Source of the DNA: Chersky-840 sp963764205
GTDB lineage: Bacteria > Actinomycetota > Acidimicrobiia > Acidimicrobiales > UBA8190
Direction: 5' to 3'
Length of the DNA stretch: 64,000 nt
Assembly (NCBI GenBank): GCA_963764205.1
Contig: CAVXRN010000006.1
Coordinates: forward strand, 806,001-870,000
Shown: piece by piece, positions 26,362 through 37,032 of the stretch
Position numbering within the stretch: position 1 is the first letter of the stretch
Layout: every line of letters starts with the position of its first letter
The notes under the pieces: generated by a model
The model's database searches: none
The model's input: the letters and a program-made list of their open reading frames with translations, nothing else
What the model was told of the DNA's origin: nothing
Position numbers and translations under genes: made by a program

Positions 26362-27879
26362 CGCAGCTCGGCCGTCCCGTCGGCGGTCACGCGCACCTTC
26401 CGTCCGCATCCTTCTTCCTCCATCAGGCCCTGCATGTCGTCGCCGTCGGTGATCGTGCCCCAGGTCCGGCGTTGGTCGTCGGTGAGCAGTGCCACCACCG
26501 CGAGCTGCGGCTCGCCCTCCCGGTCGTGCACCACGGTGTAGGTCTCGATCGTGGCGTCGCCTTCGTGGTCCGGTGCCGTCGCGCCGCGAGGGAGGGCGTC
26601 GATCTCGGCCTGGGGGGACTCGTGCCGGAATCCCGCCGCCGGCGGTGTGGTCGACCACACCCCGACGGCGTGCTTGGTGATGTACCACCCCAGTCCCGTG
26701 ACCAGACCCGTGGACCCGGGATCGGCGCGCAGGCGCTCGGCCATCGAGGCGATGGAGTGACTTACGTAGTTGTTGCCCGGTCCCCCGGCGAACCCGAGGC
26801 CACCGGTCACCGTGAGGGATCGACCGGGGTCGTCGAGGGGCAAGCCGAGCTCGCCGCGCCGCGATCTGCACGGCACAGGGAAAGCACGAGTACAGGTCGA
26901 CATGCGCGACGTCGTCGAGGCCCATCCCGGCCAAGGACAGCGCCCGCCGGCCGGCGACGGCGATGGCGGGGGACGATCGCAGGTCCGCTCGGTCGGAGAG
27001 GAACCAGTGGTCGTGGGCGTCCGTCCCGGAGACGGGAAAGACCCAGCGGTCCTCCGGGACACCGGCATCTCGCGCCGCGCCGAGCGAACACAAGATGAGC
27101 GCGGCTCCCTGGTCGACCCGGTCGTTGGCGTTCATGAGCTTGGGGTAGGGGAACGAGACCATCCGGTTCGAGGGTGACGTCGTCCTGATCTCGTCCGCGC
27201 TGCGGGGAACCCGCGACCAGGCGTAGGGATTGGTGGCGGCCACCGAGGAGAAGCGCTGCCACAGGTCGGCCACGCGGCGCTGGTGCTCGTCGATGGTCTG
27301 GCCCGAGGCGAAGCGCAGTGCGTTCTCGAACAGCGGGTAGACGCGCAGCGGGCGGTCGAGCCCGCGCGCCTGCTCGAGCTCGGTCAGCGCGGCGCGGTCG
27401 TCTCCGAGCATGACCGGCGCAGGGGTGTCGTCGCCCTGGGTCGTCCAGGCCAGGACCGGGCGATCGGGATGGCGACGGGCGGCCACGCGCGTGGCGGTGC
27501 ACTCGGCGCCGGTGACGAGCACCACGTCGATGTCGCCCTTGGCGATCTGCAGGGCGCTGCGACTCACGACGGTCTGGGGGTTGTTGCCCCCGATGGCGGT
27601 GAGCGCCAGTTCGCGGGGCTCGATCCCCAGGCGTTGCGAGACGAGACGGCCGGGGTTCACGTACCGCCAGCTCAGCGGGAGGATCACCCGCAGCGACTGG
27701 GCCCGCTCGAGCAGCGCCCGCCCACCGTCGCCCGTGGCGGTGTTCTCGGCCGCACCACGCAGCGCCCTCGCCATGAGCTCGACCGGCTCGGGCCGCTCGG
27801 TGAGGTCGCGGTCGGGGTCGGGTCGCTCGGTGACCTGGCCCACCCCCACCAGCACCGGGGTTCGAGGGTCGAGAGCCAC
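26358..27879 (-). CDS. thiolase-like acyl-CoA protein, one frame break
   Basis: About 506 residues from GTG 27879. Markers are PVLVGVGQVTERPD, LTAIGGNNPQTVVSRSALQI, VVLVTGAECTATR, VDLYSCFPCAVQIAA and GGLGFAGGPGNNYVSHS. It belongs to the long actinobacterial acetyl-CoA-acetyltransferase-like group. At the place where thiolases have the nucleophilic Cys (C-S-G-L-Q) it has RSALQ, so classical thiolysis is doubtful. A one-base insertion near 26853 (GCGCGGCGAG for GCGCGCGAG) breaks the frame; the protein continues with ELGLPLDDPGRSL. Confidence 0.75.
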
Positions 27880-27948
27880 GGGGGGCGAGCGTAGCTTTCG
27901 GGTGGGGGAGCCCCCGGGGCGGTGCAGGGGCCTCGGTATGCTTCGGCG

Positions 27949-27978
27949 ATGCGCTTCGCGGTCGGTTCCGACCACGCC
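27949..27978 (+). pseudogene. 5' remnant of ribose-5-phosphate isomerase B (rpiB)
   Basis: ATG 27949 starts MRFAVGSDHA, the signature N-terminus of RpiB (MRIAVGSDHAG...), then continues with unrelated, repeat-derived residues to 28110. rpiB often precedes glyA in actinobacteria. Only ten codons remain, so the gene has been lost here by deletion or by assembly collapse. Confidence 0.5.
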
Positions 27979-28024
27979 CCTCGTCGAGCGTCACCCGCGG
28001 CGCGTCGCAGCGAACACCCTGCAC

Positions 28025-28087
28025 GCGGCCCACGGCCCGTCGAGAGCGGCCCACGGCCCGTCGAGAGCGGCCCAGGGCCCGTCGAGA
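28025..28087. repeat. three-copy 21-bp tandem repeat before glyA
   Basis: Units of GCGGCCCACGGCCCGTCGAG+A at 28025-28045, 28046-28066 and 28067-28087; the third has one change. It ends 19 bp before the glyA ATG. The 227-bp gap 27880-28106 holds this and the rpiB remnant. Confidence 0.8.
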
Positions 28088-28106
28088 AAGGACCGAGAGG
28101 ACCGAG

Positions 28107-29456
28107 ATGATCGATGCCAGAGACGGTGCCGACCGGGCGTCGTCCCCCTTCGACGAGTGGCTCGTCGACGACCCCGAGGTCGCCGAGCTGCTCCGGGCCG
28201 AGATCGACCGGCAGTCGACCACGCTGCAGCTGATCGCGTCGGAGAACTTCACGTCGCCGGCGGTGTTGGCCGCGTCGGGCTCGGTGCTCACCAACAAGTA
28301 CTCCGAGGGGTACCCCGGGCGCCGCTACTACGGCGGGAACCAGGTCATCGACGAGGTGGAGAACCTGGCCCGGGACCGGGCCAAGGCCCTGTTCGGCGCG
28401 GAGCACGCCAACGTGCAGCCCCACGCCGGGGCCACGGCCAACCTGGCGGTGTACCAGGCCCTGCTCGAGCCCGGCGACACGGTCCTCGCCATGAGCCTCG
28501 ACCACGGCGGGCATCTCACCCACGGGTCCCCGGCCAGCATCACCAGCAAGATCTGGCATTTCGTCGCCTACGGGGTGACCTCGGCCACCGGCGACCCGGC
28601 CGCACCGGGTGAGACCATCGACTTCGACGAGGTCGCAGAGGTGGCCAAGCGGGAACGGCCCAAGCTCATCGTGGCCGGCGCCACCGCCTATCCCCGACTC
28701 ATCGACGCCCAGCCCTTCCGCGAGATCGCCGACGCCGTGGGGGCCAAGCTCATGTTCGACATCGCCCACCCCGCCGGGCTGGTGGCGGGCGGGGTGCACC
28801 CCAATCCCGTCGGTGTGGCCGACGTCGTCACGCTCACCACGCACAAGACGCTGCGGGGCCCGCGCGGCGGGGCGATCCTGTGCGACCAGGCGTTCGCCAA
28901 GGCGATCGACTCTGCCGTGTTCCCCGGGCTCCAGGGCGGTCCGCTCGAGCACGTCATCGCGGCCAAGGCCGTCGCCTTTCGCGAAGCGTCGCTCCCCGCC
29001 TTCCGCGACTACGCCGCGCAGGTGGTGGTCAACGCCCGTGCTCTGGCCGCCGCCCTGGCGGCCGAGGGTTTCCGCCTCGTGTCGGGGGGTACCGACAACC
29101 ACCTGCTGCTCGTCGACCTTCGCCCCTTCGACGCCGAGCTCACCGGCAAGGAAGCACAAGAGGTCCTCGATCGGGCCGGGATCACGCTCAATCGCAACAC
29201 CATCCCCGACGACCCCCGGCCGCCCTTCGTGACGTCGGGGCTCCGGCTCGGCAGCGCGGCGCAGACGACGGCGGGGATGGGTCCCCAGGAGATGGAGGTG
29301 GTGGCGGGGTTGATGGGCCGTGCCTTGCGCCACCGGACCGACGACGACGCTCTACGCGCCGTGCGGGGCGAGGTCCTCGACCTGTGCGGCGGGTTCCCGC
29401 CCTATCCCGAGCTCGTCACGGGCGCGGCACTGCGCAGCCCCGCCGGAGGCCGCTAG
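28107..29456 (+). CDS. glyA: serine hydroxymethyltransferase
   Basis: 449 residues. It interconverts serine and glycine with tetrahydrofolate. Markers are LIASENFTSPAVLAASGSV, NKYSEGYPGRRYYGG, QPHAGATANLAVY, DIAHPAGLVAGG, the PLP Lys in TLTTHKTLRGPRGG and GLRLGSAAQTTAGM. The N-terminal extension of about 15 residues is poorly conserved. The wecA-like gene begins 3 bases after the stop. Confidence 0.96.
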   Translation: MIDARDGADRASSPFDEWLVDDPEVAELLRAEIDRQSTTLQLIASENFTSPAVLAASGSVLTNKYSEGYPGRRYYGGNQVIDEVENLARDRAKALFGAEHANVQPHAGATANLAVYQALLEPGDTVLAMSLDHGGHLTHGSPASITSKIWHFVAYGVTSATGDPAAPGETIDFDEVAEVAKRERPKLIVAGATAYPRLIDAQPFREIADAVGAKLMFDIAHPAGLVAGGVHPNPVGVADVVTLTTHKTLRGPRGGAILCDQAFAKAIDSAVFPGLQGGPLEHVIAAKAVAFREASLPAFRDYAAQVVVNARALAAALAAEGFRLVSGGTDNHLLLVDLRPFDAELTGKEAQEVLDRAGITLNRNTIPDDPRPPFVTSGLRLGSAAQTTAGMGPQEMEVVAGLMGRALRHRTDDDALRAVRGEVLDLCGGFPPYPELVTGAALRSPAGGR

Positions 29457-29459
29457 GTC

Positions 29460-30854
29460 GTGCCCCCCCTCGGGGCGTACGTGGTGGTGGCGGCCGTCGC
29501 CGCGGTGGGCACGTTCGCGCTGATGTTCCCGATCCGGCGTCTCGCCACGCGGTTCGGCCACGTGGCCGAGCCCGACGAGCTGCGCGTCCACGCCCGCGTG
29601 ACCCCCTACGGGGGTGGCATCGCCATGTTCCTGGCCTTCCTGGTGGCCTTCGGGGTGGCATCGCAGCTGCCCCAGCTGCACGGGCTCTTCGCCGGGTCGT
29701 CCGAGCCGCTGGGCCTGGTGCTCGGGGCCGCGGTCATCTTCGTCGTGGGGTTCGTCGACGACGTCCGGGAGATGTCGGCGCCCGCCAAGGTGGCCGGGCA
29801 GGTGCTGGCGGCCATGGTGCTCGTGTTCCTCGGCGTGACGATGTTCCAGTTCAAGATCCCGTTCGTGGGCTTCTTCGTGCTCTCGCCCGACGTGACGCCG
29901 CTGTTGACCGCTCTGTGGGTGATCGTCATCACCAATGCGGTGAACCTCATCGACGGCCTCGACGGGCTGGCCACCGGCATCGTTGCCATCGCGTCGGGCG
30001 CCCTCGCCATCTACGGCTTGCGCCTGGTCTTCTTGGGCTATCTGCCTGCGGACAACCTCGGCCCGCTCATCGCGGTGGTGGCGTTCGGGGTCTGCATCGG
30101 CTTCCTGCCCCACAACCTGCACCCCGCCCGGGCCTTCATGGGCGACGCCGGCGCACTGTTCCTCGGGCTCTTGCTGGCAGCGTCGACCATGCTGATCGGC
30201 GGGCGAACCGCCGACGTCAGTGGCCAGACCTACTTCTTCTTCGCACCGCTGTTCATCCCGGTCTTCATCCTGGGTGTGCCGATCGCCGACATGGCATTCG
30301 CCTTTATCCGCCGCACGGCCAAGGGCACCGGGTTCCACACCCGGGACATGAGCCACGTGCACCACCGGCTCCTGCGTCTCGGCCACGGACCGCGTCGCAC
30401 CGTGGCTATCTTGTGGGCGTGGACGGCGGTGCTGTCGGCGTTCTTGCTGTTCCCCCTGTTCTACAAGCGCGCCAACGCCGTCATCCTCTTCGGTGTCATC
30501 GTCCTCGGCCTTGCGCTGTACACCCTGTTGCACCCCGGGCTGCGCAAGGACACCGCGAACGGCAACGGCGATGGCAACGGCAACGGCAACGGCATCCACG
30601 CGACCGGCATGCAGTCGACCGGTTCGGGTGAGTTGTCGACCGGTTCGGGTGAGCCGTCGACGAGGCCGACGAGCAACGGGTCGCCACCGGAGCCGTCCCC
30701 GGTCGGGCTCCAGTCCGGCGTGGTGGAGGGGGTCGGGCCCAACGGCACGAGTCGCGGGAACGGGGGAGCCCTGACGGTGCCGGGCGAGCCCGAGGCACCT
30801 CGGGGCGCGACCCCCGTGACGCACGGCGCCTCCCGGGTGAAGTACCGCCGGTAG
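29460..30854 (+). CDS. wecA: undecaprenyl-phosphate GlcNAc-1-phosphate transferase (WecA/TagO type)
   Basis: 464 residues, GTG start. A polytopic membrane enzyme that starts cell-wall glycan synthesis on decaprenyl/undecaprenyl phosphate. Catalytic motifs are GFVDDVREM, NAVNLIDGLDGLATG, HPARAFMGDAGALF and MSHVHHRLLRLGHG. About 11 helices are visible. The C-terminal 105 residues are a hydrophilic tail with NGNG and STGSGE repeats, absent in most homologues. It takes the place of mycobacterial rfe upstream of the ATP synthase. Confidence 0.92.
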   Translation: MPPLGAYVVVAAVAAVGTFALMFPIRRLATRFGHVAEPDELRVHARVTPYGGGIAMFLAFLVAFGVASQLPQLHGLFAGSSEPLGLVLGAAVIFVVGFVDDVREMSAPAKVAGQVLAAMVLVFLGVTMFQFKIPFVGFFVLSPDVTPLLTALWVIVITNAVNLIDGLDGLATGIVAIASGALAIYGLRLVFLGYLPADNLGPLIAVVAFGVCIGFLPHNLHPARAFMGDAGALFLGLLLAASTMLIGGRTADVSGQTYFFFAPLFIPVFILGVPIADMAFAFIRRTAKGTGFHTRDMSHVHHRLLRLGHGPRRTVAILWAWTAVLSAFLLFPLFYKRANAVILFGVIVLGLALYTLLHPGLRKDTANGNGDGNGNGNGIHATGMQSTGSGELSTGSGEPSTRPTSNGSPPEPSPVGLQSGVVEGVGPNGTSRGNGGALTVPGEPEAPRGATPVTHGASRVKYRR

Positions 30855-31086
30855 CCCGGGATCGGTTGTAGGGCGCAAATAGTCGCAGGTTCAGGCTCGT
30901 TTTGGCGCGAACTAGTGGCGGATGCGAAGATTGTGGTGTGCGCTTCCCGCTCCCAGTCGGTTCCGATGACCGGAGTCCGGCCATGGTCGCAGTCGGTGCG
31001 AGCGCCGGGCACACCGAGTGACCTCGGGCCAGCCCTGGCAATGCACGGCACCTGCCCTCTGACCGACGCGCGCCGGGCCAGAGGAC
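30855..31086. other. intergenic region before the ATP synthase cluster
   Basis: The 232-bp gap contains two similar blocks, GGCGCAAATAGTCGCAGG at 30872-30889 and GGCGCGAACTAGTGGCGG at 30904-30921. No clear -35/-10 pair could be fixed; the ATP synthase promoter is most likely here. Confidence 0.3.
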
Positions 31087-31290
31087 GTGGAGGAGAAGCC
31101 CCCGCCGAGGGTCTTCGATCTCATGACCATCGGCCTGGCGTCGGCGCTCATGATCGGTCTCGCCCTGGGCATCGGCGTGGCGATCGACGCGTGGCTGCAC
31201 ACCAGCCCGATCGCGACGTTGATCGGCTTGGCGTTCGGGATCGTCGCCGCGGTGGGCAGCACGGTGCACCAGCTCCGCAAGTTCCTGTAG
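31087..31290 (+). CDS. AtpZ/AtpI-like small membrane protein
   Basis: 67 residues with two helices (LASALMIGLALGIGVAIDAW and ATLIGLAFGIVAAVGSTVH). It matches the small AtpZ-type proteins before ATP synthase operons, thought to help ion uptake or ring assembly. GTG start; no strong binding site. Confidence 0.7.
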   Translation: MEEKPPPRVFDLMTIGLASALMIGLALGIGVAIDAWLHTSPIATLIGLAFGIVAAVGSTVHQLRKFL

Positions 31291-31372
31291 CCGCCTTCGA
31301 CGCGCGCCGCGTTCCGACGGCGTCGAGCCGGTCGAGCCGGCGGTGCACGTCCAACGCAGCGGGGAGGCGGTG

Positions 31373-31822
31373 ATGGTCAACTTGTTCTCGGGCTTCTCGG
31401 TGCCCCAGATCTCGACCGTCGCCCGGCGGACGGTGCTGGTCGCGGGCGGCGTGGGTGCGTTGGCCCTGGTCCTGGGCGTCGTGGCGGGATACCCGTTGTT
31501 CGGTGTCGGGGTCTGCTTGGGCCTGGCCATGGCGCTCGGGAACTTCCGGCTCATCTCGCGCGCCACGGTCAAGGCGGCGTCCTCCGCGGACGAGAACAAG
31601 CGGCGCCCGCTGGTCTTCAACACGCTCGGCCGCCTCGGCGTCATCAGCGTCATCGCCCTGGGCATCACCTTCTTCGTCGAGCCACTGGGCTTCGGGACGC
31701 TCATCGGCCTGGCGCTGTTCCAGTTCTCGCTCCTCGCCAACGTCGTCGTCACGATGCTGCGCAACCCGCTCATGGGCGACGCCACCCTGGGCACGCCACG
31801 GCGCGACGAGGAGGACGCGTGA
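31373..31822 (+). CDS. atpI: ATP synthase protein I (AtpI)
   Basis: 149 residues from ATG 31373 (preceded by GGGAGG). Four helices, including TVLVAGGVGALALVLGVVAG, FGVGVCLGLAMALGNFRLIS and VISVIALGITFFVEP. It matches Rv1303-like AtpI in the same place and probably helps c-ring assembly. The stop overlaps the atpB GTG. Confidence 0.82.
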   Translation: MVNLFSGFSVPQISTVARRTVLVAGGVGALALVLGVVAGYPLFGVGVCLGLAMALGNFRLISRATVKAASSADENKRRPLVFNTLGRLGVISVIALGITFFVEPLGFGTLIGLALFQFSLLANVVVTMLRNPLMGDATLGTPRRDEEDA

Positions 31823-32580
31823 CCGGCGTCGTGCATTTCTTGGCCACCGACATCAACGTCGGCACCCACGTCGTCCGGGCCGGCCTCGACGTCGACACCA
31901 TCTGGTCGACCGTGGCCGCCATCGTGATCATCGTGAGCATGGGCCTGTACATCCGGGCCAAGGCCACCAGTGGGGTCCCGGGCAAGTTCCAACTCGTCTG
32001 GGAGATGGGCGTGCAAGCGGTCGAGCAGCAGGTGCAGGGATCGATCGGCCCCGAGGGCATGTCCGTCGTCCCCTTGGCGGTGACGCTGTTCGTGTTCATC
32101 CTCGTGGCCAACTGGTTCTCGGTCCTGGGCATCGGCTCGGAGGTCGAGTGGCTCGGGACGCCGACGGCCGACATCAACATGACACTGGCACTGGCGCTGA
32201 TCGTTATCATCCCCGTGCACATCGCGTCGGTCCGCAATCGGGGTTGGGTCGGCTACTTCAAGCACTACGCGAGCCAGCCCTTTCCCAAGTTCCTCTTTCC
32301 CGTCAACGTCTTCATCAACGCCGTCGAGGAGATCGCCAAGCCCCTCACCCTGGCGCTCCGACTCTTCGGCAACCTGTTGTCGGGCGGCCTCATGCTCGCC
32401 CTCATCGCGGCGCTGGGGGTCTGGACGATCTCGCACGTGCCCATCGGCGACGTGGCCACGCTCATCCTCAATCCCGTGTGGAAGCTCTTCGACCTCGCCA
32501 TCGGCGCCATTCAGGCCTTCATCTTCTCGCTGCTCACGATCCTCTACTTCGACGCCGCCATGAGCCAGGGCGCGCACTGA
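31819..32580 (+). CDS. atpB: ATP synthase subunit a
   Basis: 253 residues. The essential Arg is in KPLTLALRLFGNLLSGG; the last helices are IGAIQAFIFSLLTILYFD. It forms the proton half-channels. GTG start overlapping atpI (GTGA). Confidence 0.95.
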   Translation: MTGVVHFLATDINVGTHVVRAGLDVDTIWSTVAAIVIIVSMGLYIRAKATSGVPGKFQLVWEMGVQAVEQQVQGSIGPEGMSVVPLAVTLFVFILVANWFSVLGIGSEVEWLGTPTADINMTLALALIVIIPVHIASVRNRGWVGYFKHYASQPFPKFLFPVNVFINAVEEIAKPLTLALRLFGNLLSGGLMLALIAALGVWTISHVPIGDVATLILNPVWKLFDLAIGAIQAFIFSLLTILYFDAAMSQGAH

Positions 32581-32669
32581 TGGCGTCGTTCACTCGGACG
32601 CAGATCTCGTCGATGCGAGTCTCCGCCTCGACACCGTTCTCCACATAACACAACAAAGGAGCATCACCA

Positions 32670-32939
32670 ATGTCAGATCCAGGGCTCGACAAAGCGATCA
32701 GCCTCGCCGGCGCCATGGTTGGAGGTGGCCTGTTGATGGGCGGCGGCGCCGTCGGCGCGGCCATCGGCGACGGTCTCGCGGGTAGCCAGACGATCGCCGG
32801 GGTGGCCCGGCAACCCGAGGCACAGGGTCGGCTGTTCACCATCATGTTCTTGACGGTGGGTCTGGTCGAGGCCATGTACTTCATCAACTTGGCCTTCACC
32901 GCCCTGTTCGTCTTCTCGCTCTACAAGAAAGGCTCGTGA
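32670..32939 (+). CDS. atpE: ATP synthase subunit c
   Basis: 89 residues, AAAGGAG before the ATG. Two helices around the polar loop ARQPEA; the proton-carrying residue is Glu67 in GLVEAMYF. The first helix has GGGLLMGGGAVGAAIGDG. The Q/S residues of a sodium site are not seen, so it is a proton-type ring. Confidence 0.96.
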   Translation: MSDPGLDKAISLAGAMVGGGLLMGGGAVGAAIGDGLAGSQTIAGVARQPEAQGRLFTIMFLTVGLVEAMYFINLAFTALFVFSLYKKGS

Positions 32940-33119
32940 GCCCGACGCAGGTATCTGCCCGTGAAGCGCGGCGAACGCACACGCGAACCGACCGGCCCGA
33001 CCGGTCGGTCGCGCCCGCCCGACCGACAGGCATGCCCAGCTGCGCCGGGCCGCGCGTCCCGAGAGTCCGTGCTCGTGGAGCACCGAACCGAACCGACATC
33101 GAACCGAGGCTGAACCGAC

Positions 33120-33650
33120 ATGACGGCCGATAGCAATTTCCTCATCCCCAACGCGACCCTGATCGTCGAGGTCGTCGCGTTCCTGCTCGTGCTCGGCTTC
33201 GTGGCCAAGTACGTGCTGCCCGTCCTCAACCGGACCCTGGGGGAGCGTCAGGAGCAGATCCGTAGTTCCCTCGAGGCGGCCGAGACGGCGCGCACCGAGG
33301 CCGCCCAGGCCAGTGCGCAGCGACAGGAGACGCTGGACGAGGCCCGGCGCCAGGCCCGGGAGATCCTCGCCGCGGCCAACAAGGCGGCCGAGCGGGTCAA
33401 CGCGCAGGCCGAGGAGCGGGGACGGCTCGAGTACGAGCGCCTCGTGGCCCGGGCCGACGCAGAGATCGCCGGCGCCCGCCAACGGGCGGTGGACGAGGTC
33501 AGCTCGAAAGTCGGAGCGCTCGTGATCTCCGTGGCCCGTCAGGTGATCGGCCGGGAGATCGACGAGGCGAGTCACCGCGCCCTGATCGACGAGGCCGTCG
33601 CCGCCCTGCGGGGGTCGGTCGGCACCTCGTCGAGCGGATCCCAGAGCTGA
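33120..33650 (+). CDS. atpF: ATP synthase subunit b
   Basis: 176 residues: one N-terminal helix (VVAFLLVLGFVAKYVLPV) then a long Ala/Glu/Arg-rich coiled coil to the C-terminus. It is separate from delta, unlike the b-delta fusion of mycobacteria. The 180-bp gap before it is filled with short ACCGAA/GACCGG-type repeats. Confidence 0.93.
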   Translation: MTADSNFLIPNATLIVEVVAFLLVLGFVAKYVLPVLNRTLGERQEQIRSSLEAAETARTEAAQASAQRQETLDEARRQAREILAAANKAAERVNAQAEERGRLEYERLVARADAEIAGARQRAVDEVSSKVGALVISVARQVIGREIDEASHRALIDEAVAALRGSVGTSSSGSQS

Positions 33651-33653
33651 CCG

Positions 33654-34573
33654 ATGCACCAATCGCTTCGGGGCTACACGACCGCCCTCCTGGTCGACGT
33701 GGCCCGGGACACCGTCGGCGGCGAGGTGGCGCAGGACGTGAACGCCGTCGCGCACCTCGTGTCGCGCACCAACGATCTCGCGGTGGCGCTCACCGACTTC
33801 GCCGTGCCGAAAGCCGCCCGGCGGGCCGTGCTCCAGGATCTGCTCACCACCCGGGTCCACCCCATTGCACTCAAGATCGTCCTGCGGGCGGTCGACACCG
33901 GTCGCGTCGAGGAGTTCCCCACGGTGCTGCACGAGTTGTACGAGCTGGCGTCGCACATGCACGACCTCCCGCCCGAGGAGCTGCGCGCCGAGGAGCCGAT
34001 CGTCAGCCGAACCGCATGGCGGGAATACGTGGCCGGGTACTCCGAAGCCGTGTTCGAGGAGATCACCGAGACCTCCGTGCTCGAAGAGATCGAGGACGAG
34101 CTGTTCCGGTTCGCCCGGGTGATCGAGTCGAGCCCGTCGCTGCGCAGCGTCCTGGCCGACCCCGCGCTGCCGCTCGAGAACCGGGAGCGGATCCTGAGCG
34201 ACCTGCTGCAGGGCAAGGTCCACCCCGCCACGCTCCGGCTCGTCCGCACCACGATCCAGGGACGGGTGCGAGACCTGGCCTCGTCTCTCGACTGGTTGGC
34301 GGAGCAGGCGGCACGGGCGAGGGGTTGGCGCGTCGCCCGCGTGTTCACGGGGATGCCCATCGACGACGACGAGCGCCGGGGCCTGGCCGACGCCCTGGAG
34401 CGCATCACCCATCAGCCGGTGGAGCTCCAGGTCATGGCGGCACCCGACATTCTCGGCGGTGCGGTGATCCACATCGGCGACCTCCTCGTCGATGCGAGCG
34501 CGCAACGCCGACTTGATCAAGTAGAAGAGCACCTCCTCGGTCTCGAGGGGGCAACGCGAGGAGCACACACCTG

Positions 34574-34574
<1 letters not shown>
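33654..34574 (+). CDS. atpH: ATP synthase subunit delta with duplicated N-terminal domain
   Basis: 306 residues against about 180 usual. Residues 7-99 and 128-219 are two copies of the delta/OSCP helical domain: LLTTRVHPIALKIVLRAVDT matches LLQGKVHPATLRLVRTTIQG, and GYTTALL matches GYSEAVF. The usual C-terminal domain (ARVFTGMPIDDDE to LLVDASAQRRLDQ) follows. Mycobacteria carry a similar extra domain inside a b-delta fusion; here it stands alone. It links the stator to F1. Overlaps the atpA ATG. Confidence 0.9.
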
Positions 34575-36099
<1,525 letters not shown>

Positions 36100-36102
36100 C
36101 CG

Positions 36103-37017
36103 ATGGCCGGCGGCCAAGAAAAGGTCCTTCGGCGTCGCATCCGCACCGTCCAGGCGACCAAGAAGATCACGCGTGCCTTCGAGCTCATCGCGGCGTCGCA
36201 GATCGTGCGGGCCCAGAACCGCCTCGCCGGGTTCCGTCCCTACCTGAAGGGGATCGCCGAGATCCTGGCCGAGGCCGCTGCCGACGCGGGGCCGAACACG
36301 GGACGCGTCCTCGGGGTCCCCGAGTCACCGCAGCGCGTCGTGGTCCTGGTCCTCGTGGCCGATCGAGGCCTGTGCGGGGCCTACAACGCCAACGTCCTGC
36401 GTCTGGCCGAGCGCACAGTGCGGGGACTGCAAGCAGCCGGCGCCGAGCCCACGCTCATGAGCGTGGGGCGCAAGGCCCAGTCCTACTTCCGCTTCCGTCG
36501 GCTCGCGCTCGACCAGTCGTTCTCGGGCTTCTCGGACCGGCCCACCTTCGAAGACGCCCGCCGGGTGGCCGAGGTCGTCACCCCGCTGTTCCTCTCCGAG
36601 GAGGCGGACCAGGTGCTGATCGTGTCGACGCGCTTCCTCTCCGCCGGCACCCAGGTCGTCGAGACCCGGCAACTGTTGCCGCTGCCCGAGCCCACCTCGG
36701 AGGAGAGCGAGGCCGACGAAGGCCCCAAGCGTGAGGGGTACACCGAGTTCGAGCCCGAGGCCCCGGACCTGCTCGTCGAGCTCGTGCCCCGCTACGTCGA
36801 GACGGCGTTGTTCGGCGCGCTGCTCGAGGCCGCGGCGAGCGAGCACACGGCACGGCAACGGGCCATGGCCGCCGCCACCGACAACGCCGACGAGCTGGCC
36901 AAGACCCTCACGCGGGACATGAACCGGGCCCGGCAGGACGCCATCACCACCGAGATCATGGAGATCGTCGGCGGGGCCGAGGCCCTCCGCCAGGCCGACG
37001 AAGCCAAGACCGAATAG
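36103..37017 (+). CDS. atpG: ATP synthase subunit gamma
   Basis: 304 residues. The N-terminal coiled-coil helix is RRRIRTVQATKKITRAFELI, with LVADRGLCGAYNANVLR in the middle and ASEHTARQRAMAAATDNADE in the C-terminal helix. It is the rotor. An Asp/Glu-rich loop of about 20 residues around position 205 is typical of actinobacterial gamma. Confidence 0.95.
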   Translation: MAGGQEKVLRRRIRTVQATKKITRAFELIAASQIVRAQNRLAGFRPYLKGIAEILAEAAADAGPNTGRVLGVPESPQRVVVLVLVADRGLCGAYNANVLRLAERTVRGLQAAGAEPTLMSVGRKAQSYFRFRRLALDQSFSGFSDRPTFEDARRVAEVVTPLFLSEEADQVLIVSTRFLSAGTQVVETRQLLPLPEPTSEESEADEGPKREGYTEFEPEAPDLLVELVPRYVETALFGALLEAAASEHTARQRAMAAATDNADELAKTLTRDMNRARQDAITTEIMEIVGGAEALRQADEAKTE

Positions 37018-37032
37018 GAAGCAGGGAAGATC

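Noticed and set aside
30496..34568. Long minus-strand open frames across the ATP synthase genes
   Set aside because: They are the reverse of well-identified atp genes and show no family motifs.
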